NCBI GenBank assembly: GCA_018195615.1
Contig: JAGTPG010000002.1
Coordinates: 2,794,501 to 2,858,500 of the forward strand
DNA: 64,000 nt
Direction of reading: 5' to 3'
Source: Streptomyces tuirus
GTDB taxonomy: Bacteria; Actinomycetota; Actinomycetes; Streptomycetales; Streptomycetaceae
Part shown: piece after piece, positions 18,317-26,872 of the stretch
Position numbering within the stretch: position 1 is the first letter of the stretch
Layout of the letters: every line of letters starts with the position of its first letter
Notes under the pieces: model-generated
Database searches by the model: none
What the model was told of the DNA's origin: nothing
The model's input: only the letters and a program-made list of their open reading frames with translations
Program-made: the position numbers and the translations under genes

Positions 18317-19410
18317 TCATACCCCGACAGCGTCGGAATCCCAAGCCTCGAACGTCGTCGTCATGCCTCCCGGTCCGAATATCGCCCCTGGCGCTCCCAC
18401 GAGGTCGCCACAGTGATCCAGGAAGCGCTCGCACATCAAGAACCAGTCCCGGTCGAGTGCAGCGTTCCTGGCCCGTCCCCCCATATGTGCCCGCAGCGCT
18501 GGAGCCTGGGCGAGCAGCCGCAGGCGGTATGTAAGTTCGGCCGCATCTCCCGGTGCGCAGAGCCATCCCGTCCGACCGTGGGTCACCACATCGCGGGCCT
18601 CACCGATGCCGGGTGCCACAACCGGTACGCCGGACGCCATGGCCGCCAGCAGTTCCTCCCCCGAGTCTCCGTGCGTGCTCAGGTCCAGGAAGGCATCCAG
18701 TGAGGCCAGCACGTCCGGCAGTTCGCCGTCGTTCTGGGCCCCGATAGCCACGAATCTCATGTCCGACGCTCCCGACAGCCGAGGCGGTATCCGGAACTGC
18801 GTACCGCGCATTCCGCGATGCACATATCCGACCACCAGCCCACCCGCCTGGGAGGCCCGCGGGCGTAGCCGCGACGTGGCGCGTTCCGGGCGGTAGACAG
18901 CCGTGTTGACACCCCGTGGCCACAGGAAGACCCGCTGGACCTTCATCTCATCCAGTCGCTGGAGGGCTGCCGCGGACGGTGCGAGGACCCGGTCCGCCGA
19001 CGCGTAGAGGGTGCGCTCCGCCCCCGTCCCCGCCCCGGTCGCCTCTCGTCGTCACCGAGGTCACGGGCCGTCAATGCCAGGGCGACGACCGGTACACCAA
19101 TGTCCCGGGCCACCTCGGCGGCGAGTAGTCCCAGCGCGGGCCTCGCGGCCACGTACGCAAGATCGGGGCGTGAGTCTGCGAAGAGACGGGCCAGGCGGCG
19201 CTTGGTCGCCGCGCGCGAACGGAACCCGCGGACCGTTCCCAGGGGCACGAGAACGACCTCGTGGCCCCGCGCCTCCAGTTGAGTCAAGAGGTCGTGTGCC
19301 GGGTGGGGGAACACAGTGTTGGCCGATCGTGGCCAGGTGACGACCATCGCGATCCGCAGTCTCCTCCACGGATCGCAGGAAGGCTTGAGGCGCTGCTCGG
19401 TCCGGAGCAC
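18317..19410 (-). CDS. GT4-type glycosyltransferase downstream of the lasso genes (frameshifted)
   Basis: The GTG start at 19410 has AGGAGG 8 bp before it. The N-terminal Rossmann half is RIAMVVTWPRSANTVFPHPAHDLLTQLEARGHEVVLVPLG. A frame change near 19040 leads to the C-terminal half: VFLWPRGVNTAVYRPERA, SLDAFLDLSTHGDSGEELLAAMASGVPVVAPGIGEARDVVTHGRTGWLCAPGD. The GEELLAAMASGVPVVA segment is the nucleotide-sugar binding E-x7-E box of GT4 enzymes. The middle (after VVGYVHRG) is about 20 residues shorter than usual. It lies 149 bp downstream of the lasso peptidase on the same strand and could glycosylate the lasso peptide or an envelope lipid. Confidence 0.72.
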
Positions 19411-19559
19411 GTGATGTTCCTCCTGGCACACGGCGGTACGAGGACACGAACCACGCTACGGAGCCGAACCGGGTGAGGCTATCGGGGCAGCACCCCAAGC
19501 GAGGTGCGGAGTCCCGCAGTGACGCGCGCCCGCGACCGCCTCCGGACGGATGTGCCTGC

Positions 19560-19985
19560 TCAGCTCTCCACGGCGACCGGAGGGACCGTCAGCAGAGGGC
19601 GATAGTGACCCGCCGGAACAGGCTCTCCGACGGGCTCTCCCTCGACTTCGATCCACGCATGAGCTTCGAAGGGGCTGGTGCGAACTCCGGTGCACCACGT
19701 CGGCCACACTCCGCGACGCCGGCATAGAAGAGCCGCCGCTATCGACCGTTGCAGGCAAGCCTGGCCCGCACATCGCAGGCTCACAGAGACGACCGCCCGC
19801 CGCGCGTCGAGAGCCTGCTCCACTGTGGCGGGGCGGGCACCGCGTCGGAGAAATTCCAGAAAGCGACGCAGCCTTGCGGGCTTGAAGGATGCCAGCACGC
19901 GGGCCACGCCGACTGCCACCAGCGGCTCCAGGCGCCGGTGGGGCGGAAGGCTGTTCCTCTCCGGCAGGGCGAGAGGGGCGCTCAT
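19560..19985 (-). CDS. Lasso peptide leader peptidase B2 (transglutaminase-like)
   Basis: 141 residues. Its start overlaps the B1 stop (ATGA at 19988-19985). The catalytic Cys lies in SLRCAGQACLQRSIAAALLCRRRG and the His in PFEAHAWIEVEGEPVGEP, the Cys-His arrangement of lasso B2 cysteine proteases. The N-terminus (ALPERNSLPPHRRLEPLVAVGVARVLA) is also typical of the actinobacterial split-B form. It removes the leader from the precursor after delivery by B1. It is intact, and is the last canonical lasso gene before the glycosyltransferase. Confidence 0.93.
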   Translation of the reverse strand: MSAPLALPERNSLPPHRRLEPLVAVGVARVLASFKPARLRRFLEFLRRGARPATVEQALDARRAVVSVSLRCAGQACLQRSIAAALLCRRRGVWPTWCTGVRTSPFEAHAWIEVEGEPVGEPVPAGHYRPLLTVPPVAVES

Positions 19986-20248
19986 CAGGACTCCCTCACC
20001 AAGTGCGCCGCTCGCAGTTGGTCCACCAGCGAAAAGACATCGTTTCGGGCGTCTTCGGGGTCCGCGCGGTGTTGGACGACCAACTTGTTGGCAGCCTGCT
20101 CGCGTGAATCGCCATTGATCAGGCGACGGAGCACGAGTACACCGGTGCGGTTGAGTTGCCAGTAACGGCCCGTACGTTGATGCAGTAAGACGGCACCGTC
20201 CTCTGTCTCGGCCATGGTGACGTCGGGGTGAAGGCTCAGGGGCATCAT
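19985..20248 (-). CDS. Lasso RRE protein B1 (PqqD-like leader-binding)
   Basis: 87 residues from ATG 20248, or 86 from the adjacent ATG at 20245. The sequence LHPDVTMAETEDGAVLLHQRTGRYWQLNRTGVLVLRRL, ending in a Leu/Arg-rich helix (VFSLVDQLRAAHLV), is the winged-helix RiPP recognition element of split lasso B proteins. It binds the leader motif YxxPxLxxxGxF, which is present in the precursor at 22069-22206. Its start overlaps the cyclase stop (AATGATG) and its stop overlaps the B2 start, so the three are translationally coupled. Confidence 0.93.
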   Translation of the reverse strand: MMPLSLHPDVTMAETEDGAVLLHQRTGRYWQLNRTGVLVLRRLINGDSREQAANKLVVQHRADPEDARNDVFSLVDQLRAAHLVRES

Positions 20249-22065
20249 TGCCTCCCAAGGGTCGATGGAAGTCGTCTGGCGGCGCGGGCCCATGTCTCGC
20301 AGCCAATGAGCTGTTCTACGGCGATGTCCGTGGAGGAGTTCGGGTGCGGCGCCAGGAGTTGGCTCTGCAGCGCTTGAGCGGAGATCATTCCCATGTCGGC
20401 CAGGACAGAGTCGGAGAAAAGATCAACCATCGCGGCAAGGTTACGTTGTCGTCCAGCTCGTAGATCGGCGCTGAAGTCACCCTTGGTGGTGCGGTCGAGT
20501 ACCACGTCCGGAACCAGGCCCCGCATGGACGCGCCAAGCAGGGGTTTGTACCCCCACGGCGTTGCCCGTTCATGGAGACGTACGGCCAAGGCCGCCTCCA
20601 CGACACGGTCGTCCAGATAGGGCTGATGCAGCTGGACGCCCTCCTCGCTGAACAGTCGGGATACCTGACGGTAGGCCGGCGCAGTGGTGCGCAGCGCAGC
20701 GAGGAACTGATGCTGGCCTCGGTCCTCAGCGAAAGGCTGTGCATGCTCCGCAGTCTGTCGGAGAGCCCCCCGGGCGGCGTCCACCGCCTCTGGTGTGACC
20801 CAGATCGGAGCGCGCAACGGCGACAGCCCCCAGGACAAGGACGGTGCACGCGGATGCGGGGACGGCCGCGTCAATTGATCGGCCTGCCTCAGCCACCACT
20901 GAGCGGTTCCGCCTCCCCGTACCAGCTGAGCGATGGTGTCCGCGAGCCTCCAGCGTTCGAGTGCGCGGTGTCCACGCAGGTGACGTATCCCTACGAGGGG
21001 GTGGCGGCGCACCAGCCGATGCAGGTATCCGGGGAACCGGATGAAGAGTTCGTCGGCCCCGTGCCCCGCGATGTGCCATCGGGCTCCGTGTCCGCCGAGC
21101 ACACGAGCCGTGTAGCGCATCCGCGCCTGGGTGCGCGTGTACAGATAAGGCCGCTCGGTGTCGGCCGTGACATGAGGATCCGTGAAGATCGGTGGCAATT
21201 CATGCTGTCCCACGACGAGATGACGCGCCTCGGGAAGGGACCGCGCCGCCTCCGCGGCGAAATAGGCATCGTCGTTTCCGCTGTCGGCCTCGGCCCACCT
21301 GAACGTCAAGAGGCTCGGCGTATGCCGCGCGGCCAGGAAACACAGGGACGTCGAGTCCATGCCACCGGAAAGATCCGAGCTAAGCCTCCCTTCGTCAGTA
21401 CGTCGACCGTCCATCGCGGCTACGAGCGCACTCCTGACATGCAACGCACCCTCAGTCAAAGGCAATTCAGGCTCGGGCGCTGTCCACCACCGCATTTCTC
21501 GGACCCGCTGCGGCTCCAACAGGAGGCAGTGGTCGTGCGCGACCGTCTCCACCCCGCGCCAGACGCTGCGATCGGCGAGTGGGGGTGGCAGCTTGCCGCC
21601 GCACACCACACGTGCTGCCAAAACCTGTTCGTCGATGTCCGCCCCAGTCATCGCAGCGAGCACATCGGGCCGGTCAGCCGCGATGGTCAGATCACCGAAG
21701 GGAGTATGGAAAACCTGGCGTAACCCCGACAAACTCCCCTGAATGCGTACGACACCACTCACAGAGGCCAATAGATGGAAGCTGCCCGGCAGTGTCCTTG
21801 CAAGGACGTCCACGTCAGACAGCGTGCGAATCCGTCGGCAGAGCTCGGCCAGGCGGTCGGTGGTGACCGGGCAGAACCCGATCACCACCACTCGCACCGG
21901 ACCTGCCGCCGCCTGGCGGATTTCGTCCGGATCCCAGCTCCCCACCACCCAGGGACGCCCTGACGGGTGGGGTATCAGCTGTGGATCCTCGAAGGGATAC
22001 ACGTCATCGGGGAGCGATGTATCCGGTCCGTCCGGAAGGACGACGAATCCAGTGCGGTACGACAT
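20245..22065 (-). CDS. Lasso peptide cyclase (asparagine synthetase-like C protein)
   Basis: 606 residues. The N-terminal glutaminase-like domain lacks the catalytic Cys2 (begins MSYRTGFVVLPDG), as expected for lasso cyclases. The ATP-pyrophosphatase domain has the PP-loop SSDLSGGMDSTSLCFLAA, then HIAGHGADELF and LHQPYLDDRVVEAALAV. The enzyme adenylates the Asp/Glu side chain of the core and joins it to the core N-terminal amine. It starts 3 bp after the precursor stop and overlaps B1 by 4 bases. It is full length and intact. Confidence 0.95.
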   Translation of the reverse strand: MSYRTGFVVLPDGPDTSLPDDVYPFEDPQLIPHPSGRPWVVGSWDPDEIRQAAAGPVRVVVIGFCPVTTDRLAELCRRIRTLSDVDVLARTLPGSFHLLASVSGVVRIQGSLSGLRQVFHTPFGDLTIAADRPDVLAAMTGADIDEQVLAARVVCGGKLPPPLADRSVWRGVETVAHDHCLLLEPQRVREMRWWTAPEPELPLTEGALHVRSALVAAMDGRRTDEGRLSSDLSGGMDSTSLCFLAARHTPSLLTFRWAEADSGNDDAYFAAEAARSLPEARHLVVGQHELPPIFTDPHVTADTERPYLYTRTQARMRYTARVLGGHGARWHIAGHGADELFIRFPGYLHRLVRRHPLVGIRHLRGHRALERWRLADTIAQLVRGGGTAQWWLRQADQLTRPSPHPRAPSLSWGLSPLRAPIWVTPEAVDAARGALRQTAEHAQPFAEDRGQHQFLAALRTTAPAYRQVSRLFSEEGVQLHQPYLDDRVVEAALAVRLHERATPWGYKPLLGASMRGLVPDVVLDRTTKGDFSADLRAGRQRNLAAMVDLFSDSVLADMGMISAQALQSQLLAPHPNSSTDIAVEQLIGCETWARAARRLPSTLGRQ

Positions 22066-22068
22066 GCC

Positions 22069-22206
22069 TCAGATGCGCTCGCCGAGGACGTCGTTGTACC
22101 GGCTGCCGAACCCGAGGGTGTCCTCGGAGAACTCACCGACGGCCACCAGCGCCGGCGGCTCGTAGCTCTCGGCGTCCCGCGTGTCGATCGCCATCTGGTT
22201 TTCCAT
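22069..22206 (-). CDS. Lasso peptide precursor, core GFGSRYNDVLGERI
   Basis: A 45-codon gene with a strong AGGAGG (22212-22217) before ATG 22206. The leader contains YEPPALVAVGEFSEDT, an exact fit to the lasso leader pattern Y-x2-P-x-L-x3-G-x-F ending in Thr at position -2. Thr30-Leu31 then gives a 14-residue core from Gly32: GFGSRYNDVLGERI. A Gly1-to-Asp8 isopeptide closes an eight-residue ring, with tail VLGERI. The ring resembles GFGSKPLD of chaxapeptin and sungsanpin. No Cys, so class II. Order is precursor-cyclase-B1-B2. The calculated monoisotopic mass of the cyclised core is about 1563.78 Da. No ABC exporter gene follows. Confidence 0.93.
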   Translation of the reverse strand: MENQMAIDTRDAESYEPPALVAVGEFSEDTLGFGSRYNDVLGERI

Positions 22207-22211
22207 TTATT

Positions 22212-22217
22212 CCTCCT
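22212..22217 (-). promoter_or_regulatory. Strong Shine-Dalgarno of the lasso precursor
   Basis: AGGAGG on the minus strand, 5 nt from the ATG. It fixes the start of a gene short enough to be missed by length-filtered gene finding. Confidence 0.85.
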
Positions 22218-22228
22218 GATAGATGGAT

Positions 22229-22249
22229 GGACCCTCGGCTCAAGGGCCC
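22229..22249 (-). terminator. Weak hairpin between ACP and lasso precursor
   Basis: GGGCCCT and AGGGTCC (minus strand) pair over 7 bp with one G-U and a 7-nt loop. It could partly end the ketosynthase-desaturase-ACP transcript or simply lie in a read-through junction. Confidence 0.3.
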
Positions 22250-22263
22250 ACTGCCGCACGGAT

Positions 22264-22512
22264 TCAGGCGCTGATCGTGGCTTTCTCGATCCGATCGACC
22301 ACGTCCTGAACCGTGCGCAGCTCTTTGAGGTCCTCGTCGGGGAGCTCGACCCGGAAGCTCTCTCCCACGGCCACCGCGATCTCGATGAGAGCCAGAGAGT
22401 CGATCTCGAGGTCGTCCACAAGCCTCTTCTCCGGCGTGACCTGGTCCGCCGGAACCCCGCTGATGTCCTCGACGATGTCGGCGACCGACTCGAGGATCGT
22501 CTTCTCACTCAT
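22264..22512 (-). CDS. Acyl carrier protein
   Basis: 82 residues. The phosphopantetheine attachment Ser is in VDDLEIDSLALIEIAVAVGESF, inside the usual four-helix ACP pattern (SVADIVEDISGVPADQVTPEKRLVDDL before, TVQDVVDRIEK after). It lies 31 bp downstream of the desaturase gene and 57 bp upstream of the lasso precursor. It probably carries the acyl chain for the desaturase and the FabF-like ketosynthase of this operon, and may hand it to the PKS. It is distinct from the FkbJ-like ACP at 37067. Confidence 0.93.
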   Translation of the reverse strand: MSEKTILESVADIVEDISGVPADQVTPEKRLVDDLEIDSLALIEIAVAVGESFRVELPDEDLKELRTVQDVVDRIEKATISA

Positions 22513-22543
22513 GTGCGCCTCCGCTGCTGATTGACTGTGTTCG

Positions 22544-23461
22544 TCATCGATGAGCCTTCTTCCTGTCCGCTCGCGCGTCGGCAGCCGCGAAGCGCTCTTG
22601 CTGCCGCTCCGCCTGGATGCCCAACACGTCCAGGAAGCCAGCGAGCCTCTCGCGTGCCTGCTCCGCTGCACTGTCCAGGCCTTCCAACTCGAACAGCCGC
22701 CAGTGCTTGAGCAGCGGGCGCACCACTTCGTCGTGGTGAATCCTCAGGTTGTAGATACCGGCCCGGGCGATCACCATGGATTTCCGTTTGAAATTCGGAA
22801 TGACGGTGCCGGGCATGGCAAATTCCGTGATCTCCTTGCAGATGGCCTGGACCGTGGCGGACGCGTCGATTTCCATGCTTTCCTTCACAAGCGACCGGTA
22901 GAAAACCATGTGCAGGTTCTCGTCTGCGGCCACCCGGGACAGCAGCATGTCGGCAATGGGGTCGTTCACGAAGCGTCCGGTATTGCGGTGCGCGATACGC
23001 GTGGCGAGTTCCTGCAGCGACACATAAGCCAGCGATTCGAGCGGACTCTGACGGTCGCTGTGGTGACCAGCCTGCATGACGGCCATGCGTTCTGCTTCCA
23101 GCTGGTCGGGGTCGAGGGCGCGGGTGACCAGCAGGTAGTCCCGTATGCACATGGCGTGCCGGCCCTCTTCGGCGGTCCAGCGGCCGACCCAGGTACCCCA
23201 AGCGCTCTCGAGCCCGAAGCGGTTCGCGATCTCGCGGTGATAGCCCGGCAGGTTGTCCTCGGTCAACAAGTTCACCTCGAGGGCGATCTGCGCCTGTGGT
23301 GTGAGCCGCGACTGGTCCGGGTGCCAGGGCACTTCCACGAAGTCGCGGCCCTCCTCCCACGGCACGTACTCGTGGGGCATCCAGTCCTTGGCCATAGCGA
23401 GATGGCGGTCGAGGTTCTTGGCGACCACCGGTTCCAGCTCGGCCAGCAAGTCGATCTTCAC
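22544..23461 (-). CDS. Soluble acyl-ACP desaturase (ferritin-like di-iron)
   Basis: 305 residues. Iron ligands appear in EVNLLTEDNLPGYH, WTAEEGRHAMCIRDYL (EExxH) and RVAADENLHMVFYR (second ExxH). The WTAEEGRHA and DENLHMVFYR boxes match plant-type and mycobacterial DesA-like acyl-ACP desaturases. The enzyme inserts a double bond into an ACP-bound chain using O2. It sits between the ketosynthase and an ACP on the same strand, and divergent from the FAAL-PKS operon. It therefore most likely makes the unsaturated starter acid for that assembly line. Frame intact. Confidence 0.93.
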   Translation of the reverse strand: MKIDLLAELEPVVAKNLDRHLAMAKDWMPHEYVPWEEGRDFVEVPWHPDQSRLTPQAQIALEVNLLTEDNLPGYHREIANRFGLESAWGTWVGRWTAEEGRHAMCIRDYLLVTRALDPDQLEAERMAVMQAGHHSDRQSPLESLAYVSLQELATRIAHRNTGRFVNDPIADMLLSRVAADENLHMVFYRSLVKESMEIDASATVQAICKEITEFAMPGTVIPNFKRKSMVIARAGIYNLRIHHDEVVRPLLKHWRLFELEGLDSAAEQARERLAGFLDVLGIQAERQQERFAAADARADRKKAHR

Positions 23462-23477
23462 GCCGGTCTCCTGGGGT

Positions 23478-24746
23478 TCATGGCTTGGTCAGGGTCAGCA
23501 CCACGTTGTGGCCGCCGAAGCCGAACGACGTCGACAGCGCTGCCGCGGGGGCCGCCTGGCGGGGCTCGTCGGCGACGAGGTCGAGGTCGACTCCGTCGGC
23601 GACCTCGGTGAGATTGCGGGTCGCCGGAATCACGGAGTGTTCGAGGCTGAGCACCGTGAAGATGGCCTCCACCGCACCCGCCGCTCCGAGCAGATGGCCG
23701 GTGGACGACTTGGTCGCCGTAACCAGCGGATGCGTCCCTACGGCCCGGCGAATAGCTTCCGCCTCGGTGAGGTCGCCCGTCGGTGTACCGGTGGCGTGCG
23801 CGTTGACGTGGGTGATGTCGCCGCGTCCGAGGCCCGCGTCCCGCAGCGCTTCCTCGATCGCCCGGATCTGGCCTTCCGCGTCGGGCGTCGTCATGTCGTA
23901 CGCGTCCGAGGTGACCCCAGCTCCGGCGAGCACCGCCAGGGGCCGTGCACCTCGAGCCGCCGCGAAGTCAGCACGCTCCAGTACGAGGACCCCGGCTCCC
24001 TCTGCCATCACGAAGCCGTCGCGGTTCTGGTCGAACGGCCGCGAGGCCAGTTCGGGGGTGTCGTTGCGGGTGGACAGGGCTCCCATGCGAGCGAAGCCAC
24101 CGATCGAGAGGGGGTGCAGACAGGCGTCTGTTCCGCCGGCTACGACAACGTCGGCGCGCCCCGCCCTGATCAGCATCGCACCGACGGCCAACGCCTCCGC
24201 CCCTGAGGCGCACGCACTGGTCGGTGCGTGCGTTCCGGCGCGCGCTCCCATCTCCAGGCTTACGACCGCTGCGGCACCGTTGGGCATCAGGCGTGGCACG
24301 GTGAAGGGGGAAAGCAGCCGTGGGCCGAGCTCCTCGAGCCGGTCGTCCTGGTCGAGCATCGTGAGGGCTCCGCCGACACCGGTACCCACCACCACTGCCA
24401 GCCGAACCGGATCCACATCCGGTGCGCCCGCGTCCGCCCAAGCCTCACGCGCGGCGATGAGCGCGACTTCCTGGCTGCGGTCCAGCCGTCGCCGGTGAAC
24501 ACGGTCCACGACATCCGCGGGATCCTTCCGAAGAGTTCCGGCGATGCGTACGGGCAGCCGCTCGGCCCAGGGGGTCTCCAACTCGGCTATACCGGACTCA
24601 CCCGCCAGGAGTGCGGACCAGGTTGACGGCACGTCACCGCCCAGCGGGGTGGTCGCACCCATACCGGTGACGACGACGTCCGCCCTCTTCGGATGGCGAC
24701 CGCCCCCGGCGGCCAGCCTTGTTTCGCCATCAGGTGCGTCCAGCAA
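23478..24746 (-). CDS. Beta-ketoacyl-ACP synthase II (FabF-like)
   Basis: 422 residues from a TTG start at 24746 (start uncertain; VVVTGMGATTPLGG begins the fold about 25 residues in). The Cys-His-His triad is in PTSACASGAEAL, VNAHATGTPTGD and KSSTGHLLGAAGAVEA. It condenses malonyl-ACP with an acyl chain. A cluster copy separate from primary fatty-acid synthesis suggests it elongates the chain carried by the neighbouring ACP before or after desaturation. It is first in the minus-strand operon and shares a divergent promoter region with the FAAL gene. Confidence 0.93.
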   Translation of the reverse strand: MLDAPDGETRLAAGGGRHPKRADVVVTGMGATTPLGGDVPSTWSALLAGESGIAELETPWAERLPVRIAGTLRKDPADVVDRVHRRRLDRSQEVALIAAREAWADAGAPDVDPVRLAVVVGTGVGGALTMLDQDDRLEELGPRLLSPFTVPRLMPNGAAAVVSLEMGARAGTHAPTSACASGAEALAVGAMLIRAGRADVVVAGGTDACLHPLSIGGFARMGALSTRNDTPELASRPFDQNRDGFVMAEGAGVLVLERADFAAARGARPLAVLAGAGVTSDAYDMTTPDAEGQIRAIEEALRDAGLGRGDITHVNAHATGTPTGDLTEAEAIRRAVGTHPLVTATKSSTGHLLGAAGAVEAIFTVLSLEHSVIPATRNLTEVADGVDLDLVADEPRQAAPAAALSTSFGFGGHNVVLTLTKP

Positions 24747-25015
24747 AGCGCATCCCTTCTCGCAGGATTCTTGCTTTCCAGGTTCGCCACGATGCTAATG
24801 AGTGAAAAATCTCTGGAACAGGATCCGAGGATGGAATTTGAATCCTCCTCAGGGATTCCCGCTCTGGACCTACGGCAAGTCATACCAAGGGACGAGAGCA
24901 ACGCATCCAAGGACGGTTGCCAGGCACATCGGTCGCTTTCCTAAGATGTTGACCGTGTGACGGCGCCTTTTGACCCGTCAGAATCCGTCGCTTCCCTCCG
25001 ATTGAGAGGCCCGGC
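24747..25015. promoter_or_regulatory. Divergent promoter region between FabF-like and FAAL genes
   Basis: This 269-bp gap separates the outward-facing first genes of the two operons, so promoters for both must lie here. Hexamers are not clear enough to assign. It contains a lower-GC segment (gatgctaatgagtgaaaaatc, about 24793-24813) suited to a promoter. No palindromic operator stands out. Confidence 0.5.
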
Positions 25016-26854
25016 ATGGTGCAGAGCTCTTCTGTTTCTTCCTCCAGCACGGAAATGGCCGTACAGGACTCCGACGAGCCTGCGTGGAAAACCCTGGTGG
25101 AAATGTGCCAGGACCGGGCCGCCGAACAGCCCGACCGCAAGTTCTTCTCCTTCTTGGAGAACGGTGTGGATGAGACTGCCTCGCTGACGCCTCGCGAGGT
25201 CGACCTCCATGCACGGGCCGTAGCGGCCGAGTTGCAGAAGCACGCGCCGGCCGGAGCACGGGTGCTGTTGAACTACCCGCCGGGTCTGGAGTTCGTCACT
25301 GCGTTCTTCGGCTGCCTCTACGCGGGAATGATCGCCGTGCCCATCCCGCCGGTCGAGGCAGGCCGCGACGGCGCCAAGACGGGCCGACTCGAGGCGATCA
25401 CATCGAGCGCAGAGCCCGAGCTGTTCCTGAGCACGGCCTCGACCCTGGACCGCCTCGGCCAGAGCGAGTCCGTGGACAAGGTGTTGTCAGGCCTGGTCCG
25501 GGTGGCCACGGACACCATCTCCCCCGACCACGCCGAGCTGTGGAACGAGCCCGTGGTCGATGGCGACACGGTCGCGTACCTGCAGTACTCCTCGGGTTCG
25601 ACGGGTGTGCCGAAAGGCGTGATGCTCACCCACGCCAACGTGCTGGACAACCTGGCACTGATCCACAAGAACGGATCACGCGGCGACGAGGAGGCGAGCG
25701 AGACGCCTCCGCCGGTGGTGCTGTGGCTGCCGTTGTTCCACGACATGGGACTGGTGAACGGCATCCTCCAGCCGCTGTTCGCCGGCTTCGAGGTCACGCT
25801 CATGCCTCCGCTCGCCTTCGTCCAGCATCCCTACAACTGGCTACGGGCGATATCCGACCGCGGTACGGCCATCAGCGTGGCGCCCAACTTCGCCTACGAG
25901 CTCTGCGTGCGCCGGATCACCGAGGAGCAGATCAAGACCCTCGACCTCAGCGGCTGGCGGCTCGCGGCCGTGGGCGCCGAGCCCGTCCGCCCGGAGACCC
26001 TGGAGCGGTTCTGCGAGGTCTTCGGTCCGGTGGGCTTCCACCGTGAGGCGTTCTTCCCCTGCTACGGGCTGGCCGAGTCGACGGTCATGGTGAGCGGCGG
26101 CCCCGCCTTCGATCCGCCCGTCATCCATACCTTCGACGCCCACGACCTCGCGGCCGGCCGTGTCCGCCCTGCGAAGGAGGGCTCGCGCACCCGCACGCTG
26201 GTCGGCTGCGGCCAGATCCAATCGTCGCTGACACTGCGCCTCGTGGATCCCGTCACGGGCGAGCTCTGCGCGGACGACGAGATCGGCGAGATCTACGTGT
26301 CCGGCAGCAGCGTCGGCAGCGGGTACTGGAACGCGCCCCAGGTGACCGAGGAGACCTTCCGGGCCCGCCTTCCGCAGGCGTCCGGACGGGACTTCCTGCG
26401 CACCGGCGATCTGGGATTCATGTACGACGGGCAGTTGTTCATCACGGGTCGCCGCAAGGACGTCATCATCCTGGACGGCCTCAACTACTACCCGCATGAC
26501 GTCGAGGCCTCCGTCTCCGGCAGCCACCCCGCCCTCCGCGACGACCGCGCCTGTGCCTTCTCGGTGGACGACGGCGGTCAGGAGAAGCTGGTCGTCCTCG
26601 TCGAGATCCAGCGCCGGCACCGGATCCTGCGGGGCGGCGCGCCCGAGGACCGGGCTGCGCCCAACGCGGTCAAGGCCTCCGATGTCGAGGCGGCCGTCCG
26701 GCGTGCGGTGACGGCGGACCACGGCGTACGTGTGGCGGATGTCGTCCTGCTGCGGCCCGGCACCTTGCCCTACACCAGCAGCGCCAAGATCAAGCGCGCC
26801 GAGTGCCGGGACCGTTACGCGGCCGGCCAGTTCACCGCCGACCACCTCGCCTGA
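25016..26854 (+). CDS. Fatty acyl-AMP ligase (FAAL, FadD32-like)
   Basis: 612 residues. The adenylation core has YLQYSSGSTGVPKGVMLTHANVL (P-loop), LPLFHDMGLVNGILQPLFAGFEVTLMPPLAFVQ (typical of FAALs), FFPCYGLAESTVMVSGG and FLRTGDLGFMYDGQLFITGRRKDVIILDGLNYYPHDVE. The GRRKDVII-GxNYYPxDVE tail is characteristic of FAALs rather than acyl-CoA ligases. It activates a free fatty acid as acyl-AMP and loads it onto an ACP, here most likely the N-terminal ACP of the PKS that starts 19 bp downstream. Frame intact. Confidence 0.95.
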   Translation: MVQSSSVSSSSTEMAVQDSDEPAWKTLVEMCQDRAAEQPDRKFFSFLENGVDETASLTPREVDLHARAVAAELQKHAPAGARVLLNYPPGLEFVTAFFGCLYAGMIAVPIPPVEAGRDGAKTGRLEAITSSAEPELFLSTASTLDRLGQSESVDKVLSGLVRVATDTISPDHAELWNEPVVDGDTVAYLQYSSGSTGVPKGVMLTHANVLDNLALIHKNGSRGDEEASETPPPVVLWLPLFHDMGLVNGILQPLFAGFEVTLMPPLAFVQHPYNWLRAISDRGTAISVAPNFAYELCVRRITEEQIKTLDLSGWRLAAVGAEPVRPETLERFCEVFGPVGFHREAFFPCYGLAESTVMVSGGPAFDPPVIHTFDAHDLAAGRVRPAKEGSRTRTLVGCGQIQSSLTLRLVDPVTGELCADDEIGEIYVSGSSVGSGYWNAPQVTEETFRARLPQASGRDFLRTGDLGFMYDGQLFITGRRKDVIILDGLNYYPHDVEASVSGSHPALRDDRACAFSVDDGGQEKLVVLVEIQRRHRILRGGAPEDRAAPNAVKASDVEAAVRRAVTADHGVRVADVVLLRPGTLPYTSSAKIKRAECRDRYAAGQFTADHLA

Positions 26855-26872
26855 CCACTTCACGGGAGAGTC

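Noticed and set aside
20245..22065. Asparagine synthetase B
   Set aside because: It lacks Cys2 of the glutaminase domain and sits in a precursor-C-B1-B2 order, which identifies a lasso cyclase.
22264..26854. Terminal-alkyne (JamABC-type) cassette
   Set aside because: The FAAL-desaturase-ACP trio is reminiscent, but the desaturase is the soluble ferritin-like acyl-ACP type, not the membrane-bound JamB type, so a terminal alkyne is not supported.
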